A stretch of DNA of 64,000 bases, from positions 1-64,000 of the forward strand of contig JAFAYV010000070.1 in assembly GCA_019240115.1 (NCBI GenBank), given 5' to 3'. The notes under the pieces are model-generated. The model made no database searches. It was not told where the DNA came from and saw only the letters and a program-made list of their open reading frames with translations. Of this stretch, positions 13,953-22,570 are shown one piece after another (position 1 is the stretch's first letter; the number at the start of each line of letters is the position of its first letter). The stretch comes from Solirubrobacterales bacterium (GTDB lineage: Bacteria > Actinomycetota > Thermoleophilia > Solirubrobacterales > Solirubrobacteraceae). The position numbers and the translations under genes are program-made.

Positions 13953-15896
13953 CTAGGCGGACCGCAGCAGCGTGATCGCCTCCGAGGGCGTGCCGGTCAC
14001 CGCCGACGCGGCGATGCCGACCTCGCGCACGACGCCGCCCTGGACGCGGATCACCGCGGTGGCCCCCCTGCCGCCGATCAGGTACCACGTGCTGCCCGAG
14101 ACGCGGATCCCGCGCGGCAAACGGAGCCTGTGCTTGCCCGACCCGACCTTGGCGCCCGGCTTGATCTTGCCGACCGCGTAGTGCCGGTTCGTGGTCAGGG
14201 CGAGCACGATCGTGCCGCGCACCGACCTCTGCGTCTTGCGCGACAGATGGCGCAGGGCGGCGCTCGGCGCGTAGGCGAACCGGATCGAGCCGCCCTTCAG
14301 GCAGACGCTCTGGAAGCCGTGCGCGGCCTTGCGCGCCGGGAGACGTCGCCCGGCCTGCCTGCGCGAGAGGCCGAGGGTGACGATGCCCAGCCGGTTGCCC
14401 GACAGCTTGCCGGTGGCCGCCGGACAGCTCGCGCCCTCGCTGGTGGCGGGCGGCCTGCTGGCCCCCGGGCCCGAGGCGGCGCCCGGCTCGTTGATCGGAG
14501 CGCTCGGGGTCGAGTCGGCACTCGCCGAGCCGGCGCTGTTGGTGCCGGTCTCGGTGACGACGAGGGCGTGACCGTAGTCGTCGTTGGTCGCCCTGTAGGC
14601 CATCGACGTCGCGCCCGCGACGCGCGTGCAGTTGGTGCCGGTGCTGCTGCACCGTGACCACTGGTACTGATAGGACATCGGATGGTTGGTCCACGTCCCG
14701 GTGCGCGCGGTCAGCGTGGCGCCCACGACGGCGTTGCCGGTGATCGACGGCACCAGCGACGGCGTCGGCGCGGGGGTGAACGTGTCGATCGTGTTGTTGT
14801 CATCGCCGAGCACGTACACCTGATCGCTGCTGTTGACGGTGATGCTCTGGGCGATGAGCGGCGAGTCGACGGCGGGAACGCCGTAGTTCGGCGGGCCGAC
14901 CGTCCCGTTGCCGGCGATCACGGCGAGGTACCCACCGGGGCCGACCTCCTCGACGCGGCGGTTGCCCGTGTCGGCGATGAACACGTCACCGGTGGCGTCG
15001 ACGTCGACGCCGCGCGGACCGTTCAGCGGCGAGCTCGTGGCCCTGCCCGGTACGGCCGCCCCCGCGGTCCCGGTGCCGGCGACGATCGCCAGCGTCCCGG
15101 TCGGGGTCACCCGCTCGACCGCGCTGTTGCCGGTGTCGGCGATGTAGATGTCACCGTCGGGCCCGGCGGCGACGCCGAGCGGGCCGCGCAGGCCCGAGGC
15201 GGTGGCCGACCCGCCGGCGGCCGCGCCCGGGGCTCCGTGACCGGCGAGCACCGAGAGCGTGCCCGCGGGCGTGACCTTGTCGACCTGGTCGTTGCCGGTA
15301 TCGGCGATGTACACGTTGCCGGCGGCGTCCACCGCGACGTCGGAGGGGTCGTTCAGGCGCGAGCTCGCCGCCGGCCCCGGCGTGGCGGGCCCGGCGACGT
15401 CATCGGGCTGGCCCGCGAACTGGGTCAGGATGCCCGAGGGGGTGACCCGGTAAACTTGGTTGGCCTCCGCGTCGGCGATGTAGACGCTTCCGTCGGGCCC
15501 GGCCGCGACCCCGAGCGGAAGCACGAGCGGCGAGCTCGTCGCCGCCACGTTGAAGCTGGCCCGCGAGGAATGACCGGTGCCCGCGAGCACGGTCAGTGTG
15601 CCACCGGGGCTGATGCGCCCGACGAACGGTGAGAACGCGTCGGCGAAGTACACGTTGCCCGCGGCGTCGACCGATCCCCCGGCGGGGCTGTCGAGTGACA
15701 CGCTGGTGGCGGGAACCCCGCTGGCGGGCGCGCCGGTGCCGCGGACGCCGTTGCCGCCGAACGGCGACAGCGCAAGGCCGGCAGCCGACGCCGAGCTGGA
15801 ACCGATCGCAAAGCACAACAGCGCGATGACGGCGACGGCGCAGGCGATGGCAGCCGACCGGGTCCAACCGACGACGGATGATTCAGATCGTGACAT
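13953..15896 (-). CDS. secreted NHL-repeat beta-propeller protein with Ig-like domain
   Basis: 647 aa. The start at 15896 is fixed by a strong AAGGGGGG Shine-Dalgarno. Residues 1-40 form a signal peptide (SAAIACAVAVIALLCFAIGS, then ASA-A). About five or six NHL repeats follow (pattern GVAAGPDGDIYIADTGNSAVERV), at roughly residues 45-350, making a propeller. An Ig/fibronectin-like segment (VVGATLTARTGTWTNHP) and a C-terminal beta-rich domain complete the protein. It is probably an extracellular or wall-associated binding protein; no enzyme motif is seen. Confidence 0.8.
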   Translation of the reverse strand: MSRSESSVVGWTRSAAIACAVAVIALLCFAIGSSSASAAGLALSPFGGNGVRGTGAPASGVPATSVSLDSPAGGSVDAAGNVYFADAFSPFVGRISPGGTLTVLAGTGHSSRASFNVAATSSPLVLPLGVAAGPDGSVYIADAEANQVYRVTPSGILTQFAGQPDDVAGPATPGPAASSRLNDPSDVAVDAAGNVYIADTGNDQVDKVTPAGTLSVLAGHGAPGAAAGGSATASGLRGPLGVAAGPDGDIYIADTGNSAVERVTPTGTLAIVAGTGTAGAAVPGRATSSPLNGPRGVDVDATGDVFIADTGNRRVEEVGPGGYLAVIAGNGTVGPPNYGVPAVDSPLIAQSITVNSSDQVYVLGDDNNTIDTFTPAPTPSLVPSITGNAVVGATLTARTGTWTNHPMSYQYQWSRCSSTGTNCTRVAGATSMAYRATNDDYGHALVVTETGTNSAGSASADSTPSAPINEPGAASGPGASRPPATSEGASCPAATGKLSGNRLGIVTLGLSRRQAGRRLPARKAAHGFQSVCLKGGSIRFAYAPSAALRHLSRKTQRSVRGTIVLALTTNRHYAVGKIKPGAKVGSGKHRLRLPRGIRVSGSTWYLIGGRGATAVIRVQGGVVREVGIAASAVTGTPSEAITLLRSA

Positions 15897-16009
15897 GGCG
15901 TTGCCCCCCTTCACGGAGATACGAGTGACCGCCCGGTACCCTTTACGCCTCCTGCGCAAGAAGTCCTCCGCGGCGGGAGTACCAACCCCAAGGGACGGCG
16001 AAAGTTTCG

Positions 16010-17347
16010 CTAGGTGTCCCGAGTGATCGGCAGCCCGGCGAATTCCTGAAGGAGCGCGCGGGCGGCGGCGGTTCCCAGCCCGACGTACTCGGCCAGCAGC
16101 CGCTCGTTGGGCGAATGGATGTTGGCGTCGGGCAGCGAGAAGCCGGTGATGATCGTCGGGATCCGGCGCTCGGCGAGGGTGGCGACGATCGGCAGGGTGC
16201 CGCCCGAGCGGATGAGCGCCGGGCGCGCTCCGAGGGCGCGCTCGAACGCGATGACGCCGAGGCGCACCGGCTTGGAATCGGGGTCGACGAGTCCGGGCGC
16301 CGCCGACGAGCGCAGCTCGAGCTCGAGGTCGGCGCCCGCCGGCACCGCCCGGCGCAGGAGCTGACGCAACGTCGCTTCGATCGCCTCCGGATCCTGGCCG
16401 GGCGCCAAGCGGATCGACACGTTGGCGTGCGCCTCGACGGGCAGGACGGTCTTGGTCAGCATCGGCGAGCCCGCCACGATGCCGTTGACGTCGAGCGCCG
16501 GCTCGGCGAACGTGCGCAGGTAGAACTCATCGGCGGCCCGCGGATCCATCGGTCGGGCGCCCTGCCCGGCGAGCTCGTCGGCGCCGGCCGGCAGCGTGCG
16601 CCAGCCCTCGAGCTCGGCCGCGGTCGGCTCGGCGCGGCCGGCCCGCAGCGCGTCGACGAGCCGGCCGTCGCCGGCGGTGACTGCGGCGAGCGTGTCGATG
16701 AGCGCGTGCGCCGCGTTCAACGCCGCGCCTCCGTACAGGCCGGAGTGCAGGTCGCGCTCCCCGGTGCGCAGCGTCAGGTGGAAGTAGACGAGCCCGCGGG
16801 TGGCGAGGTCGAAGCAGGGCCGCCCGCGCGCGATCATCCCGCTGTCGAAGATGACCCCGGCCTCGGCCCCCCGCTCGTCCTGTGCCAGGAAGCGCAGGAT
16901 CGAGTCCCCGCCCGTCTCCTCCTCCCCGTCGCAGCAGAAGCGGACGTTGACCGGCAGCTCGCCGGCGCGCGCGAGCTCGCGCGCCGCGCTCAGCAGCATG
17001 TACAGCTGGCCCTTGTCGTCGGCCACCCCGCGCGCGTACAGATACTCGCCGCGGATCTCGGGCTCGAAGGGCGCCGACTCCCACAGCTCGAGCGGATCGG
17101 GCGGCTGGACGTCGAAGTGCCCGTAGCACAGGATGGTCGGCGCGCCGGCGGCGTCGCGGGAGGCGGGCACCTCGCCGACGGCAAGCGGCTCCCCGTGCCA
17201 GTCGACGAGCTCGGCCCGGCCGCCGGCCGCGCGGATGAACGCGCACACCCACTCGCCGGCGTCGAGCACCTGCGCGCGGTGTTCGGGGTCGGCGCTGACC
17301 GAGGGGATGCGCAGGAACTCCGCCAGCTCGTCGAACCACTCGTTCAT
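16010..17347 (-). CDS. M20 family metallodipeptidase
   Basis: 445 aa. Zinc ligands and catalytic residues are visible in order: CYGHFDVQPPDPLELW (His, Asp), GVADDKGQ (bridging Asp), DGEEETGG (catalytic Glu pair) and NIHSPNERL (C-terminal His). The RDLHSGLYGG lid region is typical of carnosinase/CNDP-like M20 dipeptidases. It is cytosolic and probably cleaves dipeptides. Monocistronic. Confidence 0.88.
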   Translation of the reverse strand: MNEWFDELAEFLRIPSVSADPEHRAQVLDAGEWVCAFIRAAGGRAELVDWHGEPLAVGEVPASRDAAGAPTILCYGHFDVQPPDPLELWESAPFEPEIRGEYLYARGVADDKGQLYMLLSAARELARAGELPVNVRFCCDGEEETGGDSILRFLAQDERGAEAGVIFDSGMIARGRPCFDLATRGLVYFHLTLRTGERDLHSGLYGGAALNAAHALIDTLAAVTAGDGRLVDALRAGRAEPTAAELEGWRTLPAGADELAGQGARPMDPRAADEFYLRTFAEPALDVNGIVAGSPMLTKTVLPVEAHANVSIRLAPGQDPEAIEATLRQLLRRAVPAGADLELELRSSAAPGLVDPDSKPVRLGVIAFERALGARPALIRSGGTLPIVATLAERRIPTIITGFSLPDANIHSPNERLLAEYVGLGTAAARALLQEFAGLPITRDT

Positions 17348-17484
17348 CGTTGGGACCGTACTTCAGGCGGCGCTGTGCCGGTGGACCGCCGGTGCGCGCC
17401 GGCGCACTCCATCGGTCGGTCGCACCCGCGGCGCACCACGAGCGCGAGCCTGGTCCGTTCGACGCCACGCGGGGGAGAGACCTC

Positions 17485-17900
17485 TCAGCCAGGGCCGGCG
17501 GCGGCCAGCTCGCGGATCAGGGCGGCCTCGGGCGCGCTCGTGAAGCCGGTCAGCACCCAGGTCGCGCCCGCGCGCTCCCACTGGCGCGACGTCGGCCCCG
17601 GGAGGCACGTCGACGGCGGGGCCGCGATCGAGCAGCTCGGCGCGCGCCCGGGGGTCGGTGACCTCGCCGAACGGCTCGAGCTCTCCGTTGTGCTCGACGC
17701 CGAGCCCGGCGCCGACGGTCAGCCGGCCGCCGCTGAGCCGGTCGAGCGTGACAGTCTCGCGCGCGAGCTTGTGTACCCGCCGGCGCGAGAGCGGCGTCAC
17801 GAGGGGGCCGATCCGCACCCGCTCGGTTGCGCAGGCGATTCCAGGATCTGCGCGCCGCTGCCCCGTCCCGACAGCCGGAGATCTCTCCCCGACCCCGACA
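17485..17900 (-). pseudogene. decayed luciferase-like (LLM-class F420/flavin) oxidoreductase
   Basis: One frame encodes ATERVRIGPLVTPLSRRR and VTLDRLSGGRLTVGAGLG then DPRARAELLDRG, a diagnostic internal LLM-class block (about residues 70-125 in intact members). A second frame encodes the family C-terminus (RQWERAGATWVLTGF ... IRELAAAGPG, stop at 17485). The ~110 residues between are missing, and the N-terminus is unrecognisable. An internal deletion plus a frame change make this non-functional. It lies immediately upstream of, and divergent from, the acyl-CoA dehydrogenase. Confidence 0.75.
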
Positions 17901-18011
17901 TCCGCTTCGCCCTCGGCTACGTGATGGCGGCCGCCCGCGCCGGCGGCGGCCCTGAGCGCGCGGTTATCGTTGGCTGGCCAGGCCTCAGCCAACGAAAAGG
18001 TGGACCCCGAG

Positions 18012-19232
18012 ATGCCCATCGACTTCTCCCTCGATGATTCCGTCGCGCGAACGCGCGATCTCGTCGCCGACTTCGTCCGCGACGTCGTGATCCCCGCCGA
18101 GGGTCGCGACGCCGCCGAGCACGGCCTCGACGAGGGGCTGCGCGCCGAGCTGCAGGATGCCGCTCGGCGAGCGGGCGTCTTCGCTCCCCACGTCGCCGCC
18201 GAATACGGCGGCCTCGGGCTCGACGTGCGCGGCCAGGCCGTCGTCTTCGAGGAGGCCGGCTACAGCCTGCTCGGCCCCCAGGCGCTGAACTGCGCGGCTC
18301 CCGACGAGGGCAACATGCACCTGCTCTCCGTCGTCGCCAACCCCGAGCAGCGCGAGCGCTACCTGCGCCCGCTCGCCGCCGGCCAGACGCGGTCGTGCTT
18401 TGCCATGACCGAGCCGGCGCCGGGCGCGGGCAGCGATCCGGAGATGCTCGCGACCACCGCCGAGCGGGTGGCCGGCGGCTGGTCGATCACCGGACGCAAG
18501 TGGTTCATCACGGGCGCCGAGGGCGCCGCGTTCGCGATCTGCATGGCGCGGACGGCCGAGACGATCGAGCGCGGGCGCGGGGCGACGATGTTCCTGATCG
18601 ACGCCGGCCACCCCGGGATGCGGGTGCAACGCGTCGTCGACGCCGAGGACCACAGCTTCCCGGGCGGTCACGCCGAAATGGTGTTCGAGGACTGTCGCGT
18701 GTCCGACGAGGCCATCCTCGGCGAGGTCTCCGAGGGATTCGGATACGCCCAGGTGCGGCTCGCCCCCGCGCGGCTGACCCATTGCATGCGCTGGCTCGGG
18801 CTCGCCCGGCGCGCGCACGACTTCGCGCTGGACCGGGCGTCCGATCGCGAGGCGTTCGGCGCCCGGCTCTCCGAGCTGGGGATGGTGCAGTCGATGATCG
18901 CCGACTCGGTGATGGACATCGAGGCCAGCCGCGGGCTGATCTGGCGGTGCGCGTACGCGCTCGATCACGGCTCCGCCGGTCGGCACGAGTCCTCGATCGC
19001 CAAGGCCTACGTCGCCGAGGCGGTCCACCGCGTCGTCGATCGCGCGGTTCAGATCTGCGGCAGCCTCGGCGTGTCGGGCGACGCGCCGCTGGCGCGCTAT
19101 CTCGCCGAGGTGCGCCCGTTTCGCATCTACGACGGACCGACCGAGACCCACAAGTGGGCGATCGCGCGCCGCGCCGTCCGCGACCGGACCCGGGCGCGTG
19201 CCGACGCGTCGCAGCGGCTCACCCCCGCGTGA
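18012..19232 (+). CDS. acyl-CoA dehydrogenase (ACAD11/FadE-like)
   Basis: 406 aa; ATG chosen at MPIDFSLDDS with AAAAGG about 11 nt upstream. It has the FAD/substrate core CFAMTEPAPGAGSDP, the ITGRKWFITGAEGA beta-domain, and a C-terminal helical bundle ending in RIYDGPTETHKWAIARR, where Asp replaces the usual Glu of IYEGT, as in ACAD10/11-type enzymes. It oxidises acyl-CoA to enoyl-CoA and passes electrons to ETF. Its stop overlaps the start of the thioesterase, so both are probably one acyl-CoA module. Confidence 0.9.
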   Translation: MPIDFSLDDSVARTRDLVADFVRDVVIPAEGRDAAEHGLDEGLRAELQDAARRAGVFAPHVAAEYGGLGLDVRGQAVVFEEAGYSLLGPQALNCAAPDEGNMHLLSVVANPEQRERYLRPLAAGQTRSCFAMTEPAPGAGSDPEMLATTAERVAGGWSITGRKWFITGAEGAAFAICMARTAETIERGRGATMFLIDAGHPGMRVQRVVDAEDHSFPGGHAEMVFEDCRVSDEAILGEVSEGFGYAQVRLAPARLTHCMRWLGLARRAHDFALDRASDREAFGARLSELGMVQSMIADSVMDIEASRGLIWRCAYALDHGSAGRHESSIAKAYVAEAVHRVVDRAVQICGSLGVSGDAPLARYLAEVRPFRIYDGPTETHKWAIARRAVRDRTRARADASQRLTPA

Positions 19233-19648
19233 GCGGGCCGCTGCTGACGGCGCGCTTCCACGTCGTGATGGCCGACGTGGACGCGGCGCAGATCCTCTAC
19301 TTCGCCACCCCGCTGCGCTGGGCCGAGCGGATGTTCTCGCGGTGGCGTCGCGAGGTCGGGCTGCCGATGTCCGAGATGTTGCGCACGGGCACGGGGACCC
19401 CGGCGGTGCGCTCCGAGATCACCTACGCGGCATCGCTGCACCTCGACGAGGAGGTCGAGGCGACGATGTGGTGCGATCGTCGCTCGACGCGCTCGTACAC
19501 GACGCGTTACGACTTCGCCGCCGGCCCGGAGGGCCCGCTCGCCACCCAGGTGTGGCTGACCCAGGCCACGATCGAGCGCGACGCCGATGGCCGGATGCGC
19601 TCGGTGCCGATCCCCGGCGACCTCGCCGCCGCGCTCGGCGGCGGCTGA
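19229..19648 (+). CDS. 4-hydroxybenzoyl-CoA thioesterase-like hotdog protein
   Basis: 139 aa, GTG start in a 4-bp GTGA overlap with the acyl-CoA dehydrogenase stop, indicating translational coupling. The hotdog signature is RFHVVMADVDAAQILYFATP with the catalytic-type Asp and LRWAERMF on the central helix, followed by SEITYAASLHLDEEVEATM. It hydrolyses an acyl- or aryl-CoA thioester; the exact substrate is unknown. Confidence 0.85.
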   Translation: MSGPLLTARFHVVMADVDAAQILYFATPLRWAERMFSRWRREVGLPMSEMLRTGTGTPAVRSEITYAASLHLDEEVEATMWCDRRSTRSYTTRYDFAAGPEGPLATQVWLTQATIERDADGRMRSVPIPGDLAAALGGG

Positions 19649-19734
19649 CCGCGGTGCCTTCCCGCGCGCCCGACAGGGTGCCTTCCCGCGCTCTCAGCGC
19701 CATGCGTGCACGGACGCCGCCGGACCCTGACCGG

Positions 19735-20331
19735 TCAAGGCCGGGCGAGCAAGGCGCGGTAGTCCTCCCAGGTGTCGACGTCGAGCGGCACCGGACCGGT
19801 CACGGGCACGTCGACGACGTCGGCGCCGCGGCGGTGCAGCAGCTTCCAGACGCCCTTGTCGCCGTGCAGCGTCGCGAGCTCGGCGAACGTCGAGCGGTGA
19901 AAGGCGAGCGGATGCCCGCGACCATCGGCGTAGGCGCAGGCGGCCACCGCGGACTCGCCGCAGCCGTCGATGAGCGCCGTCACCGCCTCCCTTCGCACTC
20001 CGGGCTGATCGCCGAGCATCAGCACGAGCATCGTGGCGCGGGGGTCGACGGCGCGCAGCGCCGCGGCGATCGAGGACGAGCAGCCGGCGCCGAAGTCGGG
20101 GTTCTCGACGATCTGCACGCCGGTCAGGTCGACCCGTCCGCGGATCTCGTCGCCGGCGCCGCCGACCACGCACAGCAGCTGGTGCAGACCGCAGCCGCGT
20201 GCGGTGTCGAGGACGTGCCCGAGCAGTGAGCCGGTGCCGTAGGGCAGCAGCTGCTTGGGCTGACCGAGCCGGCGCGAGCCGCCAGCCGCGAGGACGAGGC
20301 CGCAGACGAAGCGGTCAGCGCCGCAGCTCAT
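19735..20331 (-). CDS. MocA-like molybdenum cofactor cytidylyltransferase
   Basis: 198 aa. The nucleotidyltransferase signature LAAGGSRRLGQPKQLLP has the GGSRRLG loop at residues 17-23; LGDQPGV and VENPDFGAGCSSS follow the MocA/MobA pattern. It probably attaches CMP to molybdopterin, making the MCD cofactor that CoxL requires. It is the last gene of the cox operon. Its start codon lies inside a 40-bp tandem duplication of the xdhC 3' end. Confidence 0.85.
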   Translation of the reverse strand: MSCGADRFVCGLVLAAGGSRRLGQPKQLLPYGTGSLLGHVLDTARGCGLHQLLCVVGGAGDEIRGRVDLTGVQIVENPDFGAGCSSSIAAALRAVDPRATMLVLMLGDQPGVRREAVTALIDGCGESAVAACAYADGRGHPLAFHRSTFAELATLHGDKGVWKLLHRRGADVVDVPVTGPVPLDVDTWEDYRALLARP

Positions 20332-20393
20332 CGGGGTGCTCGCGCGCGTAGCGGTCAGGGCAGAAGCTCATCGGGGTGCTCGCGCGCGTAGCG
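20325..20393. repeat. 40-bp-period tandem duplication at the xdhC-mocA junction
   Basis: A 29-bp identical core beginning agctcatcggggtgctcgcg occurs at 20325-20353 and 20365-20393. One copy encodes the last codons of the XdhC protein (YAREHPDEL); the other carries the MocA start codon (ATGAGC). Undoing the duplication would restore a direct overlap of the two genes with an XdhC ending in DELRR. Confidence 0.9.
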
Positions 20394-21275
20394 CTCGCGG
20401 CAGCCCTCGCCGCAGAAGTACGCCGGTCCCGAGCGCAGGGCGAGCTGCGCCGTCGCCGGAGCGACCGCGACGCTCATCCCGCACACCGGGTCGACCGCGA
20501 CCGGGGGCCCGGAGCCGGGTGGGCACCACCGCAGGCGGGGGGCGGGCTCGCGGTGAGCGGCGGCGACGAGCTCGGCGAGGATCGAGATCGCGATCTCGGC
20601 GGGCGTGCGCGCGCCGATGTCGATCCCGGCCGGCGTGTGCAGGCGGTCGCGCAGCTCGGGGGCGACCGCGAGCGCGTCGCGGACGACCGAGCCGCGGCGC
20701 GGGCTGGCCACGAGCGCGACGTAGGGGACGCCGCCCGAGAGCGCATGCTCGAGTGCCGCCTCCTCCTGCCCGCTGCCGTGGGCGGCGACGACGACCGCCG
20801 CGACCTCCTCGAGCTCGCCGAGCTCGGCGACGGTCGTGCGGCGGCAGTCGTAGCCGGCGGCGATCGCCAGCCGTTGCAGCGCCTGGGCGATCGGCGAGCC
20901 GCCGACCACGACGAGGCGGTTGGGCGGGAGCCGGGGCTCGAGGAAGATCTCGAGCGATCCGCCGCTGAGGCAGGGGTTGTGCTCGGTGACCGCCCCGTCG
21001 TCGCCCTCCTCGGAGCTCTCGACGTGACCGTCCGGGATGAGGCGCAGCAGCAGCGGCTCGCCGGTCTGCAGCGCCCGCAGCGAGTGCAGGCGGACCGAGG
21101 ACTCGGCGCACACCCCGCCGACGAAGCCCTCGATCGTCCCGTCGCGGCGAACGATCGCGGTGTCCCCGGGGCGCACGCTCGTCGGCCGGCGCGCCCGCAC
21201 GACGGTGGCGAGGACGAACGGCTCGCCGTCGGCCACGAGGCGCTGGACCTCGGAGGACAGCTCAGCGGCGATCAT
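20355..21275 (-). CDS. xdhC: XdhC/CoxI maturation factor fused to a YHS domain
   Basis: 306 aa; the ATG overlaps the upstream stop by 4 bp. An N-terminal XdhC_CoxI domain (residues 1-65, FVLATVVRARRPTSVRPGD, then GGVCAESSV) is followed by an XdhC Rossmann domain (about 115-240, RLVVVGGSPIAQAL). XdhC proteins bind and sulfurate/insert Moco into xanthine- or CO-dehydrogenase-type enzymes. Residues 261-301 are an extra YHS domain (VDPVCGMSV, Cys265/288/292), usually a metal-sensing or trafficking unit. The C-terminus was altered by a local duplication. Confidence 0.88.
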   Translation of the reverse strand: MIAAELSSEVQRLVADGEPFVLATVVRARRPTSVRPGDTAIVRRDGTIEGFVGGVCAESSVRLHSLRALQTGEPLLLRLIPDGHVESSEEGDDGAVTEHNPCLSGGSLEIFLEPRLPPNRLVVVGGSPIAQALQRLAIAAGYDCRRTTVAELGELEEVAAVVVAAHGSGQEEAALEHALSGGVPYVALVASPRRGSVVRDALAVAPELRDRLHTPAGIDIGARTPAEIAISILAELVAAAHREPAPRLRWCPPGSGPPVAVDPVCGMSVAVAPATAQLALRSGPAYFCGEGCRERYAREHPDELLP

Positions 21276-21544
21276 CGCGGTCCGCCCCGCTGCCTGCGCG
21301 CGGGCGCCACCGAGATCTCGGCGGCGATGTTGACCGTCCCGCAGCGCCCGCAGCGCACGCGCACGCGCCGGGTCATGTAGGCGGGGTCCATGCCGGCCGC
21401 GAGCACGTTGCCGCACTGCACGCAGGCGTAGTCGAACTCGCCGTTGCCGCGGAACACCGGCCGGTCGGGGTGATCCTGGACGGCGGTGCCGCCGTCGATC
21501 GGGACCTCCCCCGGCCGCACGGCTCGCATCGTCCGCAGCACCAT
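21272..21544 (-). CDS. zinc-ribbon protein of the cox operon, function unknown
   Basis: 90 aa. Two Cys pairs, C41/C44 (YACVQCGN) and C65/C68 (RCGRCGT), form a rubredoxin-knuckle zinc ribbon. The N-terminal 35 residues are polar. It overlaps xdhC by 4 bp (ATGA) and follows coxG by 8 bp, so it is co-expressed with the cox maturation genes. The start could also be Met6. Confidence 0.65.
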   Translation of the reverse strand: MVLRTMRAVRPGEVPIDGGTAVQDHPDRPVFRGNGEFDYACVQCGNVLAAGMDPAYMTRRVRVRCGRCGTVNIAAEISVAPARRQRGGPR

Positions 21545-21552
21545 CCGCGCTC

Positions 21553-21981
21553 CTAGGCGGCCGCGAACTTCTCGGTGAAGTCCGTGATCATGGCGTCGAG
21601 CACCGTCGAGACCATCCCCTCGCCGCGCGATGCCGCCTTGCCGGTGACCCGCGCCTTCGTGTGCAGGCGGCCACCGCCATCGGAGAGGTCGAAGGTGACG
21701 TCGGCGTCGGCGTGACCCTGCCCCCCGACCTCGCGCGACTTGACCTGCACGACCGCGTGATGGGTGTCGGCGTCGGACTCGATGATCGTCACCGTGCCCC
21801 GGAACCTGACCGACAGCGCGCCGAGCTTGACCCGGATCTCGGCCTTGGCCGAGTCGGGCGCGGTCGTCTCCAGGACCGTCCCGCCCTGCACGCAGGGGAT
21901 CAGCTTGTCCAGGTCGTGCAGCGTCTCCCAGGTGTGCGCGACCGGCTGGTCGGAGCTGAACTGGTGGTCGAGCTCAACCAT
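21553..21981 (-). CDS. coxG: CoxG, SRPBCC-fold CO dehydrogenase accessory protein
   Basis: 142 aa. A START/SRPBCC protein: MVELDHQFSSDQPVAHTWE, then LIPCVQGGTVLE and a C-terminal helix ending FTEKFAAA. CoxG proteins link CO dehydrogenase to the membrane; mycobacterial CoxG has been shown to carry menaquinone. This copy has only the lipid-binding domain, without a C-terminal membrane anchor. It overlaps the YceI gene by 8 bp. Confidence 0.88.
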   Translation of the reverse strand: MVELDHQFSSDQPVAHTWETLHDLDKLIPCVQGGTVLETTAPDSAKAEIRVKLGALSVRFRGTVTIIESDADTHHAVVQVKSREVGGQGHADADVTFDLSDGGGRLHTKARVTGKAASRGEGMVSTVLDAMITDFTEKFAAA

Positions 21982-22552
21982 GGGCTTCTCCTCTCCGACC
22001 CGCGGGCTCGGGCAGCGCGGCGTCGATCGCGATGTCGACCTCGTCCTTGACCTTCAGCGTGCCGAAGAGCGCGGAGTACGGCTTGATCCCCCAGTCGGTC
22101 TGCTTGATCGTCGTCCGGCCGGCGAGCCGGCCGTCGGCGAGGCCGAGCTCGAACGCCACCGGCTTGCTCGTGCCCGCGAGCTCGAGCTCGCCCTCGACGG
22201 TCAGCCGGCCGTCGTCGCCGCGCGCGACGCGGGTCGACGCAAACGCGATCGACGTGCCCTTGAGCACCTCCTCGTCGATCGTCTGGGCGATGCTCGCCCT
22301 GTCGTCATCGTCGAGCGAGCGCATGCCGCCCGTCGCCTCGCGCACGCGCAGCGACGTCGAGCCCGCGCTCAGCGCCAGCCGATCCTCGGTGGGGTCGTCG
22401 GCGAGCGTCATCGTCGCCTCCCAGCTGCCGACCTCGATCGTCAGGTCGTGAGCGGCCTTGGCGGCCGCCCCGCCCCGGCGGGTGTGGACGGTCAGGGAGC
22501 CGTTGTCGGGCCCGAGCGCGTAGGTCCCGGGCGTGATCGCAGTCTGCGCCAT
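21974..22552 (-). CDS. YceI-family lipocalin-like protein
   Basis: 192 aa. YceI proteins form a beta-barrel that binds polyisoprenoid lipids such as ubiquinone-8. Seen here: TYALGPDNGSLTVHT at the start, then a C-terminal TTIKQTDWGIKPYSALFGTL-type motif, where family members have DFGI. There is no signal peptide, so it appears cytosolic. Its place between the CoxL-slice gene and coxG, itself a quinone-binding type, suggests a lipid or quinone role in electron transfer from CO dehydrogenase; that is inference. Confidence 0.8.
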   Translation of the reverse strand: MAQTAITPGTYALGPDNGSLTVHTRRGGAAAKAAHDLTIEVGSWEATMTLADDPTEDRLALSAGSTSLRVREATGGMRSLDDDDRASIAQTIDEEVLKGTSIAFASTRVARGDDGRLTVEGELELAGTSKPVAFELGLADGRLAGRTTIKQTDWGIKPYSALFGTLKVKDEVDIAIDAALPEPAGRRGEAHG

Positions 22553-22570
22553 CGTGCTCTCTCCTCCTCG

